A DNA stretch of 64,000 nucleotides from Psychrobacter sp. TAE2020 (GCF_018919485.1 NZ_JAHLMU010000001.1:1898917-1962916); one strand, 5' to 3'; numbered from the stretch's first letter, positions 1 to 8,574 are shown. Notes: generated from the letters alone by a model not told the origin. A program made the numbers and translations.

Positions 1-323
1 AGCTCATCGGTAAGATTACCTTGAGTGCTGAGTAACTCAGTAATCTTCAGTCGGCGCGTGGCCATGTCACGTTCATAATTGAGTGACTTTTCTAGCGCAC
101 GTAGCTGCACATCATCGAGATTTTGAGTTTTCTCTTTACGATAGCGAGCAATGAATGGAACCGTGTCCCCTCCATCATAAAGTTTGACAAACGCTTTAAC
201 TTGAGCAGTCTTAATGCCAAGCGCGCGAGCAAGCTTGTCGTGAATATTCGCGTGTGTGGTTGCATCTAAGCCCTGTGCATTTGTCGGGGCTAGTGATGAC
301 GTTAAGGTATCAGTGCTACTCAT
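1..323 (-). CDS. tex: Tex, S1-domain RNA-binding transcription accessory protein (N-terminal fragment)
   Basis: The reverse strand is open from an ATG at 323 to the window edge, giving the first 107 residues of a protein that continues outside. After a short polar leader it reads like the Tex/YqgF-type N-terminus: a helical stretch beginning HDKLARALGIKTAQVKAF, then the very conserved VPFIARYRKE segment and the LDDVQLRALEKSL stretch. Tex is a conserved cytoplasmic nucleic-acid-binding protein linked to transcription; its HhH and C-terminal S1 domains are not visible here. A second in-frame ATG lies 6 bases upstream (329) and neither has a strong ribosome-binding site, so the start is uncertain by two residues. 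It is divergent from ompR. The family call is firm from the motif; function in this organism is inferred. Confidence 0.9.
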   Translation of the reverse strand, partial: MSSTDTLTSSLAPTNAQGLDATTHANIHDKLARALGIKTAQVKAFVKLYDGGDTVPFIARYRKEKTQNLDDVQLRALEKSLNYERDMATRRLKITELLSTQGNLTDE

Positions 324-680
324 ATACATATCAATCGTTAAGAAATGGTGTTTGGCATTATAGCAAAAGCTGCATAAATAAAAATTCTTTTTATTTTTTC
401 ATTGCCTATAAGTATTTTTAGGGGATAAAAGGCAATATAGTAGTTGTTATCTGTGTTTGTTAAACAAACGCATACAGCATTTGTGCCTAATAGTGATGCA
501 ATTGACGGTGCAATCTTATACACTAAAGCATGAATACTATAAACACCAGTCAATGACTGGCAATTTCTTAAGATTTATTCGCAAAATTTAATATTTGAGT
601 TTATGGGTTTTCAATTGCCAACAATTAACTACCAATCAGCAAGTCTTTAACAATAATAACGCTCAATAAAGGATCTATTC
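324..680. other. Intergenic region between divergent tex and ompR
   Basis: 357 bases, AT-rich, with no convincing gene. A 71-codon reverse-strand frame at 338-553 starts with TTG, lacks a ribosome-binding site and has no family features. The region must hold both divergent promoters, but I cannot pick either with confidence. AAAGGA at about 668-673 is the ribosome-binding site of ompR. Confidence 0.6.
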
Positions 681-1439
681 ATGACTGAAAATAAAAGTTC
701 CGATACTATGACTCAGCGCATTTTGGTCGTCGATGATGACGCTCGTTTACGCTCTTTGCTACAACGCTTCCTAGAAGATGATGGCTTTGTAGTCCGTACC
801 GCGCATGATGGCAGTCAAATGGACAAATTGATGCAGCGTGAACTATTTTCATTAGTAGTATTAGATCTAATGCTACCGGGCGAGGATGGCATCACCATCT
901 GTAAGCGCTTACGTGAAGATAACGGCGATATCCCGATTATTATGTTGACTGCTAAAGGTGGTGATGCTGATCGTATTGCTGGTTTAGAAGCGGGCGCTGA
1001 TGATTATCTACCAAAGCCTTTTAACCCTAAAGAGTTGCTGGCCCGTATCAAAGCAGTATTGCGCCGTCAAAATCGTGAACTGCCAGGCGCGCCTAGCTAT
1101 CAGCTAGAAGTGGTCGAATTCGGTCCATGGACGCTAGATCTATCTACTCGTACTCTAAAGCGTGATGGCAATGTAGTGACTTTGACTACTGGTGAGTTTT
1201 CAGTGCTAAAAGCCTTAGTGCAGCATCCACGCGAGCCTTTGACTCGTGATAAGCTAATGAATCTAGCTCGAGGCCGTGAATGGGGCGCTATGGAACGATC
1301 TATCGATGTACAAGTTTCGCGTCTACGTCGCCTGATTGAGGATAATCCCTCACAAGCACGCTATATTCAAACAGTTTGGGGCGTGGGCTATGTATTCGTT
1401 CCTGACGAGGCTGAGCCAGAAGCCGCTAAAACTGAATAA
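681..1439 (+). CDS. ompR: OmpR-family DNA-binding response regulator
   Basis: A 252-residue two-domain response regulator. Residues about 12-125 are the receiver, with acidic residues D18-D20, phospho-acceptor D62 in VVLDLMLPGEDG and the conserved lysine K112 in LPKPF. Residues about 145-240 are a winged-helix domain ending VWGVGYVF. Similarity to E. coli OmpR runs along the whole length, including the LMLPGEDG and LNRAREW-like (here MNLARGREW) segments. OmpR controls porins and envelope genes after phosphorylation by EnvZ. The start is the first ATG, 7-8 bases after AAAGGA; an internal ATG at codon 10 would also leave an intact receiver. The usual partner envZ does not follow: the next gene is a CobW-type GTPase, so the kinase is encoded elsewhere or replaced. 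Confidence 0.92.
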   Translation: MTENKSSDTMTQRILVVDDDARLRSLLQRFLEDDGFVVRTAHDGSQMDKLMQRELFSLVVLDLMLPGEDGITICKRLREDNGDIPIIMLTAKGGDADRIAGLEAGADDYLPKPFNPKELLARIKAVLRRQNRELPGAPSYQLEVVEFGPWTLDLSTRTLKRDGNVVTLTTGEFSVLKALVQHPREPLTRDKLMNLARGREWGAMERSIDVQVSRLRRLIEDNPSQARYIQTVWGVGYVFVPDEAEPEAAKTE

Positions 1440-1457
1440 CTTTAGTTTAATAGCGCA

Positions 1458-2615
1458 GTGCCTATGAGCAAACTATCTATCCTACAAAATATACCCTGTA
1501 CTTTAGTGACAGGGTTTTTGGGTTCTGGGAAGACTACAGTTATCAACCAGCTGTTAACTTTTAAGCCAATCGATGAGCGTTGGGCCTTACTGATCAACGA
1601 GTTTGGACGTATTGGTATTGACGGGCCGTTATTAGCAAACGCACAAAGCCAGGATGAGGCTAAAAGCAATATTGCTATTAGTGAAGTCAGCGGTGGTTGT
1701 ATTTGCTGTACTAGTCAATTACCTTTACAGGTTGCCTTGAGCCGTCTATTAACTGAGCAGCATCCCCAGCGCCTTATTATTGAGCCCACTGGACTTGCCC
1801 ATCCTCGCCAGTTACTGCGCCAATTAAATGCTCCACACTGGCAAACAGCGCTATCTATGCAAGCGGTGGTTACGGTATTCAATGCGCTCCAATGGCAACA
1901 CCCTAAATATCGTAGTCATACTGGCTATCAAGCGCACGTTGCGGCCGCTGATGTATTAGTGATTAATCGCTACCAACAATTAAATAAAGCTGAGCTATTA
2001 GCGCTTAAAGCATGGATTAGCACCCTCAATGCTCATAGCCAAATAATTTGGGCTAAACCGGCACCTCAGGATAAAATTGATAGTATTGATAGTATTGACT
2101 CTAAAACTAACGTTGATTTTGACCGTTACTTATCAGAGCTGATAATGCCATTAACACAGCTAAGCGTTATTATTAATAAATCAGCCACTGCCAATCAAAA
2201 CTCAACTCGCATAAACTCAAGTCTCCTAAACCCTGCCGTAGTTAAAAGCTCTAGTAACCATGACCACAAAGTTGTAGCTGATCAGCCACCTTATCACTAT
2301 CATGATCAGCAGCAGGATATGCTTGTAGGCGGTTGGCGCTTGCCTGCAGCTTCGATATTCGACTTTGCTAAGCTTAAGCTATGGTTATTACAACTGCCTA
2401 ACTGGCAACGTATTAAAGGGCTTATAAATACTACTGAAGGTTGGCTACAACTCAACTTTACTCCTGATAGCCTGTCTATCGAAACTAGCCATGCCCAGCT
2501 GGATAATCGTTTAGAGATTATTTTAGCAGTTGATACTGACTCAACTCAGGACAAAGTTGAGCAGCACGAAACTTGGGATACTTGGAATAGTGAATTAACG
2601 GCCCTATTAGTCTAA
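1458..2615 (+). CDS. CobW/COG0523-type G3E GTPase, putative metal chaperone
   Basis: A 385-residue member of the CobW/YjiA (G3E) P-loop GTPases. Visible features: Walker A GFLGSGKT (19-26), the metal-binding CxCC motif GGCICC (C81, C83, C84), the VINRYQ segment at the place of the usual NKxD guanine motif, and a C-terminal CobW domain with the WxR/GWLQLNF-type end. A histidine-rich stretch (HDHK and YHYHD, around residues 273-286) before the C-terminal domain fits a zinc- or cobalt-handling role, which is known for relatives but not proven here. The linker carries a 9-bp tandem repeat encoding IDSIDSIDS. Start is GTG at 1458 or ATG at 1464; neither has a clear ribosome-binding site, so it may be translated from the ompR message, which ends 18 bases upstream. 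Confidence 0.85.
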   Translation: MPMSKLSILQNIPCTLVTGFLGSGKTTVINQLLTFKPIDERWALLINEFGRIGIDGPLLANAQSQDEAKSNIAISEVSGGCICCTSQLPLQVALSRLLTEQHPQRLIIEPTGLAHPRQLLRQLNAPHWQTALSMQAVVTVFNALQWQHPKYRSHTGYQAHVAAADVLVINRYQQLNKAELLALKAWISTLNAHSQIIWAKPAPQDKIDSIDSIDSKTNVDFDRYLSELIMPLTQLSVIINKSATANQNSTRINSSLLNPAVVKSSSNHDHKVVADQPPYHYHDQQQDMLVGGWRLPAASIFDFAKLKLWLLQLPNWQRIKGLINTTEGWLQLNFTPDSLSIETSHAQLDNRLEIILAVDTDSTQDKVEQHETWDTWNSELTALLV

Positions 2616-2657
2616 TCCATTAGTAGTCTCATCCGTTATTGAGGAAAACTAGATTGT

Positions 2658-2706
2658 AAAAAAGCCAATGTTGCTATCTATTATCGATAGCCGCATTGGC
2701 TTTTTT
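2658..2706. terminator. Bidirectional intrinsic terminator between convergent genes
   Basis: Inverted repeat AAAAAGCCAATG / CATTGGCTTTTTT flanking a second inner stem GCTATC/GATAGC, with A-run on one side and T-run on the other. It sits between the convergent CobW-type GTPase and the zinc-finger gene and can serve both strands. Confidence 0.88.
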
Positions 2707-2724
2707 ATAAGGATTAAGCAGCTA

Positions 2725-2991
2725 TTAGCGCAGCTGGCTGTCCTTACTACCGCGTCGGTTAAATAGCTCGGCAGCTCTAGCCTCTTTCTCAAGCTCCGTC
2801 TGACAACCAATACAATGCTGCACGCCCGCTACTGCTATTCGACGTGCTTCTGGAATAGGGTTACCGCATTCGTCACAGAACTCAGCACTCTCCCCTTTTG
2901 GTAATGAGCTACGTACTCGATCTAGTGCATCATTAATTGTAGCATCCATTTGCTCGTGCTCAGCTCCGTCTCTTGACCATCCACCTGCCAT
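2725..2991 (-). CDS. DksA/TraR-family C4 zinc-finger protein (YbiI type)
   Basis: An 88-residue protein that aligns over its full length with E. coli YbiI, including the N-terminal MAGGWSRDGAEHEQ stretch and the C-terminal NRRGSKDSQLR end. The zinc finger is C39-x2-C42-x17-C60-x2-C63. DksA itself binds RNA polymerase's secondary channel and works with ppGpp; YbiI-type proteins lack the long coiled-coil tip, so any polymerase role is only inferred. It stands alone between a shared terminator downstream and a 133-bp gap upstream to the next minus-strand gene. Confidence 0.88.
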   Translation of the reverse strand: MAGGWSRDGAEHEQMDATINDALDRVRSSLPKGESAEFCDECGNPIPEARRIAVAGVQHCIGCQTELEKEARAAELFNRRGSKDSQLR

Positions 2992-3124
2992 AATTTTATC
3001 CTTTGTTATTTATTCTATAGCTATATATCAAAATTAATGTGTTTTATAACAACTAGATGGGGTTAGATAACTTTAATTCAATAGCCAGAATCTTAACTTA
3101 ACACTGATAATTATATTCGTTTAT

Positions 3125-3919
3125 TTAACGTTGCCAGCCTTCAGTTTTCATGATTTTTTGGGCTTTTTCGGTGATCAGAAAGTCGAGGAAATCTTGTGTT
3201 TGAGGATCAGCTTTTGGCGACACTACCATGTTTAGATCACGCCAGATCACTCTATCTTTATCTATGTAAACCATATCCATATCTTTAGCATTGCTAATAG
3301 GCCAATTGGGCCAAGTTAACCAAGCATCTGCCTTGGTTTCTTTAAATGCTTTAAAGCCGGCGCCAGAACCTAGCGTATACCCTACAATATTCTTTCGAAA
3401 ACCAGCGATGTCGCTTAACTTACCTTTGCGACCTGCAACATCTTCCCAAGTTCCCGTTCCAGAGGTATTGTATATACCTTTACCGTCAGTGACGATTATT
3501 GTGACGTCTTTTTTTAACAAGTCATCAAATCCACGTATATTTTTGGGGTTGCCCTTTTGTACGGCTATGACCGTTGGGCTAATATATATAGGAATAACTT
3601 TCTCATGATCAAAAGTTTTATAGGTTTCAAGAAAAGCGGTCATGGCTTGCTCGGAAGTTCCCCACAGAGCGTCAGCATCAGCTTGTGCAGCAGCAGACCA
3701 ACGACTCTCAGGACCTGCAATTAGCTCAACTTTCGTTGCACTTTGCTTTTCCCATAAGTCGGCAACTTTTCTCAAAGCAGTATGGGGTCCGCCTGCACCA
3801 TATATTTTAATGACACCATCCTTAGGTTTGTGTTCTATGGAGGAATCAAAAAGTGCTGTTTGGGCAAAAGCTGAAGTACACCCTAGTAGCAGAACAGCAA
3901 CGGAGATAATTTTTTTCAT
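3125..3919 (-). CDS. AcfC-like periplasmic substrate-binding protein
   Basis: A 264-residue exported protein with a clear signal peptide (MKK..., hydrophobic core, cleavage near AFA-Q at residue 20). It resembles the AcfC group of extracellular solute-binding proteins (type 2 periplasmic-binding fold, related to ModA/sulfate binders): IKIYGAGGPHTAL at the N-terminus, WSAAAQADADALWGTSEQAM, KGNPKNIRGFDDLL, GTGTWEDVAGRKG and FLITEKAQKIMKTEGW at the end. AcfC was named as an accessory colonisation factor in Vibrio cholerae; the ligand is not established, an oxyanion or organic acid being plausible. No permease or ATPase gene lies beside it, so it is an orphan binding protein. AGGG lies 9 bases before the ATG. 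Confidence 0.8.
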   Translation of the reverse strand: MKKIISVAVLLLGCTSAFAQTALFDSSIEHKPKDGVIKIYGAGGPHTALRKVADLWEKQSATKVELIAGPESRWSAAAQADADALWGTSEQAMTAFLETYKTFDHEKVIPIYISPTVIAVQKGNPKNIRGFDDLLKKDVTIIVTDGKGIYNTSGTGTWEDVAGRKGKLSDIAGFRKNIVGYTLGSGAGFKAFKETKADAWLTWPNWPISNAKDMDMVYIDKDRVIWRDLNMVVSPKADPQTQDFLDFLITEKAQKIMKTEGWQR

Positions 3920-4072
3920 GGGGGTTACCCTTAATTAGGATTATTAATAGTTTCGATTAAAAATCAACATAACATTCAGCTAAGCTGTAATGACCAGCAA
4001 ACTATTATTACATCTGTAAGGGTTGTCCAAATCAGGTTGATTTGTTATTCAAATACTGATTGCGCTTAATTG

Positions 4073-4909
4073 TTAGTCCTTCGGCTGTAATGCTACTACT
4101 TGCCCACGTATCCCGATGCTGGCATCGCTCATCAGACACAAATAGCCTGCCATGATGTCTTCAGGAGTCTGTAGACTCAGAGGGCTTTCACCTGGGAAGG
4201 CATGAGCACGCATATTAGTACGTGTACCGCCTGGATTAATGCAATTAAAACGCAAATTGGTGGTGTTCTTAGTCTCTTGAGTAAAGATATCACTCATACC
4301 TTCAAGCGCTTGTTTAGAGAGTGCATAAGCACCCCAAAATGCACGTGGATGAGTACCTACTGTACTAGAAGTGAAGATAATAGAAGCATTTTTGGCGCCT
4401 TTAAGCAGAGGTAATAGGGCTTGAGTTAGCATAAATGTCGAGGTGAAGTTAACTTGCATGACTTTAGCAAAGATATCGACATCATACATCTCAAGTGGGG
4501 TTAGCTCACCGAGTATCCCGGCATTATGTAACACTCCATCAAGCTGACCAAACTCTTTATTAATCAGGCCTTCTAACTGCTGCATTTCTGCATAACTTGC
4601 CTTTTCTAAATCCATCGGTAGCATAGCTGGCTGCTGACCGCCACTGCTCTCGATCTCGTCATAGACTGCTTCCAGCTTACTGCTAGTACGACCTAAGAGT
4701 AGCACCGTTGCCCCATAACGAGCATAGCTTAGAGCAGCTACTCTGCCAATGCCTGCCCCTGCCCCTGTTACCAGGATAGTTTTGCCCTTTAGGCATCCTT
4801 CTGTAGCGACAAAGTTACGAACCCCCTCAGAGGTTAGTGGTTTGCTGATGGTTTGACTAGAAGCTTGATTAGCCTGTTTATTAGAATAGTTGGTCATAGC
4901 CTGGCTCAT
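4073..4909 (-). CDS. yciK: YciK-family short-chain dehydrogenase/reductase
   Basis: A 278-residue Rossmann-fold SDR with cofactor motif TGAGAGIG (48-55), HNAG (128-131), the serine region FTSS (179-182) and catalytic Y195xxxK199. The C-terminal half (RFNCINPGGTRTNMRAHAFPGE) matches the YciK family closely. The substrate of YciK is not known; an NAD(P)-dependent oxidoreductase role follows from the fold. The first about 40 residues are a polar N-terminal extension compared with E. coli YciK, and a later start is possible because no strong ribosome-binding site precedes the first ATG. It is the last gene of a ubiG-mupP-yciK cluster, an order also found in Pseudomonas. Confidence 0.9.
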   Translation of the reverse strand: MSQAMTNYSNKQANQASSQTISKPLTSEGVRNFVATEGCLKGKTILVTGAGAGIGRVAALSYARYGATVLLLGRTSSKLEAVYDEIESSGGQQPAMLPMDLEKASYAEMQQLEGLINKEFGQLDGVLHNAGILGELTPLEMYDVDIFAKVMQVNFTSTFMLTQALLPLLKGAKNASIIFTSSTVGTHPRAFWGAYALSKQALEGMSDIFTQETKNTTNLRFNCINPGGTRTNMRAHAFPGESPLSLQTPEDIMAGYLCLMSDASIGIRGQVVALQPKD

Positions 4910-5033
4910 TGCTTGGGTTTATAAAAGAAGTCAATTATATAGTAAAATAATACTAATTTTTAAAGGTACTAAGTTATAAGCTGGTGAGGTTATAACTTAG
5001 TATCCTATAAATTATGACTTATAGCTTACAAGT

Positions 5034-5744
5034 TTATAAATAATCAAACTTGCCGGAACTGAGTAGCAGTTGATTCAACTGCATAGGAGTCTCGACAATA
5101 TAAGTAGCACCCCACTTCTTAAGTGTTTTTTGATCTTGGGGCGGGATATAACCATAAGCCGCCAAAATAGTTGGCATGCCAGCCGCCTTACCAGCCTCGA
5201 TGTCCCGAATATGATCGCCTACGTACAACACACTAGCGGCACCACCTCGCGGTATACCCAATTTCTCCAATGCCAAGTACATAGGTTCTGGATCAGGCTT
5301 AGGCCGTGACACATCATCTGGACACACTAGCACCGTACAGCGCTCAGTTAACTGCATCTTCTCTAATAACTGTTCCGCTAGATAGCGCGGTTTATTAGTA
5401 ACAATGCCCCAAGGCACTTGATTGCTCTCCAGAAAAGCCAATACTTCTTGAAGATTATCAAACAAGCAGCTATCGACACAAATATCCGCTTCATAATCGT
5501 CTAAAAACTGCTGACGAAAAGCGAGCAAAGTCTCCTCAGTCACTTCTGACTGCTGATTATAGCGCAGCATCAGCTGTACCATAGCAGAAGCACCGGCAGA
5601 TACTTGCTCACGAATATCACTTTCAGCAGGTGCTAGCCAATTATTTTCATCACTCATTTTGCCAATAATGCGTACAAAATCAGCAGCAGTGTCAATTAAA
5701 GTTCCATCGAGGTCAAATAGTACTGCTTTTACAAAATTGGTCAT
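5034..5744 (-). CDS. mupP: HAD-family phosphatase, probable N-acetylmuramic acid 6-phosphate phosphatase MupP
   Basis: A 236-residue haloacid-dehalogenase-fold phosphatase of the phosphoglycolate phosphatase-like subgroup: motif I FDLDGTLIDT with nucleophile D11 and D13, an alpha-helical cap domain, IVTNKP (motif II), RPKPDPEP (motif III lysine) and VGDHIRDIEAG (motif IV). On sequence alone it could be annotated Gph. The neighbours decide: it lies directly after ubiG and before a YciK-type SDR, which is the Pseudomonas context of MupP. MupP removes the phosphate from MurNAc-6-P in the AnmK/MupP/AmgK/MurU cell-wall recycling shortcut. The context argument is strong but the substrate is inferred. 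Confidence 0.82.
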   Translation of the reverse strand: MTNFVKAVLFDLDGTLIDTAADFVRIIGKMSDENNWLAPAESDIREQVSAGASAMVQLMLRYNQQSEVTEETLLAFRQQFLDDYEADICVDSCLFDNLQEVLAFLESNQVPWGIVTNKPRYLAEQLLEKMQLTERCTVLVCPDDVSRPKPDPEPMYLALEKLGIPRGGAASVLYVGDHIRDIEAGKAAGMPTILAAYGYIPPQDQKTLKKWGATYIVETPMQLNQLLLSSGKFDYL

Positions 5745-5824
5745 GAGAATAGATCTTATTTTATTAAAAGTGACGTTTCAGAATATTTACTATGTTTTCA
5801 TACTATAGCAGAACGATATTAGGC

Positions 5825-6697
5825 CTAAGACAAAGGCTTTTGTACTGCCATCATATAATTTACATCGACATTCTGCGCCAACCAATAGCGCTTAGTGATT
5901 GGATTATAATGTAGGCCGATGATATCTTGACGAGTAAATCCTGCAGTGGCAGCCATCTTATCAAGCTCAGCTGGAGTGATGAATTTAGCGTAATCATGAG
6001 TACCACGATCTAGCAAGCGTAAGACATACTCAGCACCAATAATGGCGAACAGGTAAGACTTAGGGTTGCGATTAATAGTAGAGAGCACGCAAACACCACC
6101 AGGTGCCAACATATCAAAGCAAGCTTGTACAATAGCGCTAGGGTCTGGCACATGCTCCAGCATTTCCATACAAGTCACTACATCAAACTGGCCAGTATGT
6201 TCAGCCGCAAAGCGCTCAACCGCAATATGTTTATAACTTAGAGTCTCAGTCAGGTCACTTTGCTCAGCATGTAAGCTAGCAGCTTTTAGGTTTTCAGTAC
6301 CCAAATCAATGCCTATTACTTGTGCTCCACGACGCGCCATAGACTCAGATAAAATACCACCGCCACAACCTACATCAACTACTCTTTTGCCTGACAAGCC
6401 TGACTGTGCTGTAGTCTGATCTGCGGCTAAGTTGGACGTATCGGTCTGATAACCACTTTTTATATTGTCCTCTATCCAATTAAGGCGCAGTGGATTGATC
6501 TCATGCAAGGTTGCAAATGCGCCGGTTTTATCCCACCATTCAGTAGCCAGTTTATTAAATTTATCAACCTCACTAGGATCTACATTAGTAGTGGCTGATC
6601 CATAAAAATTCGCATTATCATGACTGCTTACATCGGTATTGGTATGCTTTACATTGGCATCGTTTACAGTAGCGTTAGGAGGTACAACTGAACTCAT
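5825..6697 (-). CDS. ubiG: UbiG, ubiquinone biosynthesis O-methyltransferase
   Basis: A class I SAM-dependent methyltransferase that carries out both O-methylation steps of ubiquinone synthesis. Key segments: EVDKFNKLATEWWDKTGAFATLHEINPLRLNWI, SAM motif VVDVGCGGG (about 106-114), GIDLG, MEMLEHVPDP and STINRNPKSYLFAI. I place the start at the ATG at 6697 (290 residues) because AAGGA lies 8 bases upstream; a further in-frame ATG at 6718 would add MKLKENA and lacks a ribosome-binding site. Two family-atypical features are a polar N-terminal leader of about 40 residues and a 20-residue Thr/Ser/Gln-rich insertion just before the SAM motif. First gene of the ubiG-mupP-yciK cluster. Confidence 0.93.
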   Translation of the reverse strand: MSSVVPPNATVNDANVKHTNTDVSSHDNANFYGSATTNVDPSEVDKFNKLATEWWDKTGAFATLHEINPLRLNWIEDNIKSGYQTDTSNLAADQTTAQSGLSGKRVVDVGCGGGILSESMARRGAQVIGIDLGTENLKAASLHAEQSDLTETLSYKHIAVERFAAEHTGQFDVVTCMEMLEHVPDPSAIVQACFDMLAPGGVCVLSTINRNPKSYLFAIIGAEYVLRLLDRGTHDYAKFITPAELDKMAATAGFTRQDIIGLHYNPITKRYWLAQNVDVNYMMAVQKPLS

Positions 6698-7090
6698 AGC
6701 ATTTTCCTTCAGTTTCATTAATAAATAGGGTCATTAAAATTATATATGTTGCATAGTCATTCAATGTTAGCATGACCATGACCGCTTTGTTGTGAACACA
6801 TAGTGACGGTTTGTGTAGGTTATTATTGATGCATTACCACTCAGTTTTTTTCGACTAGAACTGTCATTAACTTACTAACTTTAGCCCATCACCATAAGCA
6901 GCTCTAAATAGTGGCTACACCTTTGCAACTTTTGGTTAAGAATACGGTTAACAACTGACCTCGTTTTACGTTATTATAGGCAGATTACACCTAGCTGTTA
7001 GCCATTTCTTACTACTACTCTCCAAATAAGCTTTTTATAACTTAAAGCTAATATTAAGCACTCACACCTTAAGTATCTGAAGGAATAATT
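6698..7090. other. Intergenic region between divergent ubiG and dsbA
   Basis: 393 bases with no supported gene. A reverse-strand frame at 6998-7264 overlaps the dsbA coding start and is a shadow. It must contain the ubiG and dsbA promoters; I see no operator I can name. GAAGGA at 7079-7084 serves dsbA. Confidence 0.6.
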
Positions 7091-7711
7091 ATGAAACGTG
7101 TTATCGCATTGACTGGTTTGGCTTTTGCTATTGGGCTTACTACTATGAGCGTACAAGCAGCAGACTACGTGGCTGGTAAGGATTACCGTGTACTTGATAA
7201 TCCAGAAAAAATTAGCGGTAATGCTATCATTGTACGTGAGTTCTTTTGGTATGGCTGTCCACACTGCTTTACCTTAAACCCATTTATGGAAAAGTGGGCA
7301 GCAACCAAAGCTAAAGATGTGGCCTTCTTTAAGACTCCAGCAGCTCTAAATCCTGTTTGGGAAGCTAGTGCTCGCGGTTTCTATGCTGCACAATTATTAG
7401 GCTATGAAGACAAAACTCATGATGCCCTATTCAATGCTATTCATAAAGATAATAAACAGCCATTTGACCAAGCGTCATTGAGCAAATGGTATGCTTCTCA
7501 AGGCGTTGACCAAAAGAAATTCAATAGTCTATATAACTCTTTCGCTGTGGGCACCAAAATAGGTCGTTCGCAAGCTGGAGCCAAGCGCTATCAGTTGAGT
7601 GGCGTACCTGCCGTAGTCATACAAGGTAAATATGTAGTCACGGGTGAAAGTGCTCAAGTCCCTAAAGTAGTCGATTATCTAGTCAATAAAGTTCGTGCTG
7701 AAAAGAAATAA
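7091..7711 (+). CDS. dsbA: DsbA, periplasmic thiol:disulfide interchange protein
   Basis: A 206-residue exported thioredoxin-fold oxidase. Signal peptide with cleavage near VQA-AD (residue 23), active site FFWYGCPHC (C56-P-H-C59) and a cis-proline segment SGVPAVVI near the C-terminus. DsbA donates disulfides to newly exported proteins and is re-oxidised by DsbB in the membrane. The length matches the family. GAAGGA lies 6 bases before the ATG. It is a single-gene unit closed by a strong intrinsic terminator. Confidence 0.94.
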   Translation: MKRVIALTGLAFAIGLTTMSVQAADYVAGKDYRVLDNPEKISGNAIIVREFFWYGCPHCFTLNPFMEKWAATKAKDVAFFKTPAALNPVWEASARGFYAAQLLGYEDKTHDALFNAIHKDNKQPFDQASLSKWYASQGVDQKKFNSLYNSFAVGTKIGRSQAGAKRYQLSGVPAVVIQGKYVVTGESAQVPKVVDYLVNKVRAEKK

Positions 7712-7790
7712 TTGTCCTCAGTAGGCTAGTTAAATAATAAGACGCTATATAATCAGTCGAGAGTCTAACGAGTTAACGGTTAACTCAGTA

Positions 7791-7825
7791 AAAAAGCCAA
7801 TCATTTTATTATGATTGGCTTTTTT
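7791..7825. terminator. Intrinsic terminator, dsbA / darP convergent
   Basis: Perfect stem AAAAAGCCAATCAT (7791-7804) / ATGATTGGCTTTTT (7811-7824) with a 6-base loop and T-run, between convergent dsbA and darP; bidirectional. Its AAAAAGCCAAT arm is the same motif as in the terminator at 2658. Confidence 0.93.
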
Positions 7826-7868
7826 ATGTTTACTTGTATGGCTAACTAATTATACTATAAAGTCAGGA

Positions 7869-8378
7869 CTACTTAAGATCAGATAAAATAGCGACTTCAC
7901 GGATGTAGCTTACTAGGTCTTCTTTAGACTCCGCCATCAACTCATCATCTTGATTATGTTTGGCATACTCAATCCATAATAATAGCTGATAAAGACTATT
8001 GCGCTCAGAGATTTTATATTGCTTCACAAACTGCTTAAGGGTGCCTTCGTCGTTGATATTTAATCGGCTATGCCAGCTCTCAATTTTAGCCACTTGCTCA
8101 CTAGCAAAATGAGCCTCAAACAGCGCTTTTACTAGCTCATGACGGTTCTCTTCACTGATAAGCTTACCAACACGTTTAGTTTGACGAATGCGAGCAGTGG
8201 CACTAGTGATATCCGCTAAGGCCATCAACTCTGCCATAAAGTACTCACTGGCAGGAATTTTTTTTAGCTGCTTTTTTGACAAGTTTGATAGCGGTATAGA
8301 TAATGTTTGTAAGCGCTCATGAGCTTTTTTTAGTTCAGTGCGCGAAACTCGCATGTCCTGTTCTGACCAGTCAATCAT
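7869..8378 (-). CDS. darP: DarP/YjgA, ribosome-associated protein (DUF615)
   Basis: A 169-residue, highly charged, all-helical protein of the YjgA family. Diagnostic segments are VSRTELKKAHERLQTLS, LSKKQLKKIPASE and TARIRQTKRVGKLI. DarP is known in E. coli as an assembly factor of the 50S subunit; location is cytoplasmic, on pre-50S particles. E. coli YjgA has an acidic N-terminal leader that is almost absent here. GAGAGC precedes the ATG by about 4-5 bases. It lies about 200 bases downstream of rapZ on the same strand and may be read through from it. Confidence 0.85.
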   Translation of the reverse strand: MIDWSEQDMRVSRTELKKAHERLQTLSIPLSNLSKKQLKKIPASEYFMAELMALADITSATARIRQTKRVGKLISEENRHELVKALFEAHFASEQVAKIESWHSRLNINDEGTLKQFVKQYKISERNSLYQLLLWIEYAKHNQDDELMAESKEDLVSYIREVAILSDLK

Positions 8379-8391
8379 ATAAGCTCTCTAA

Positions 8392-8419
8392 AATAGTAGT
8401 TAAAAAATAGTAGTTAAAA
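8392..8419. repeat. 14-bp tandem duplication in the rapZ-darP gap
   Basis: The 14-base unit AATAGTAGTTAAAA occurs twice in a row just upstream of darP. Short AT-rich slippage-type repeat; no function visible. Confidence 0.6.
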
Positions 8420-8574
8420 AATGATTTCAATATTAATCATAATATCTAGTAATAGCGTTTCATGAAAATATTTAATGAAGCTGCTTAATGCTAATACTTG
8501 CCAGCTCAACTAAAAATAATTTACCGCTTAGTCAAAGCTATTCTTAAGTATCAGCAACGGTTAGCAACTGTCCC

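Noticed and set aside
338..553. 71-codon minus-strand frame between tex and ompR
   Set aside because: TTG start, no ribosome-binding site, AT-rich composition and no family features.
5034..5744. Naming the HAD phosphatase Gph
   Set aside because: Sequence fits the Gph group, but gene neighbours match mupP of Pseudomonas, so MupP is preferred.
6998..7264. 88-codon minus-strand frame over the dsbA start
   Set aside because: Overlaps the signal peptide and active-site coding of dsbA; no features.
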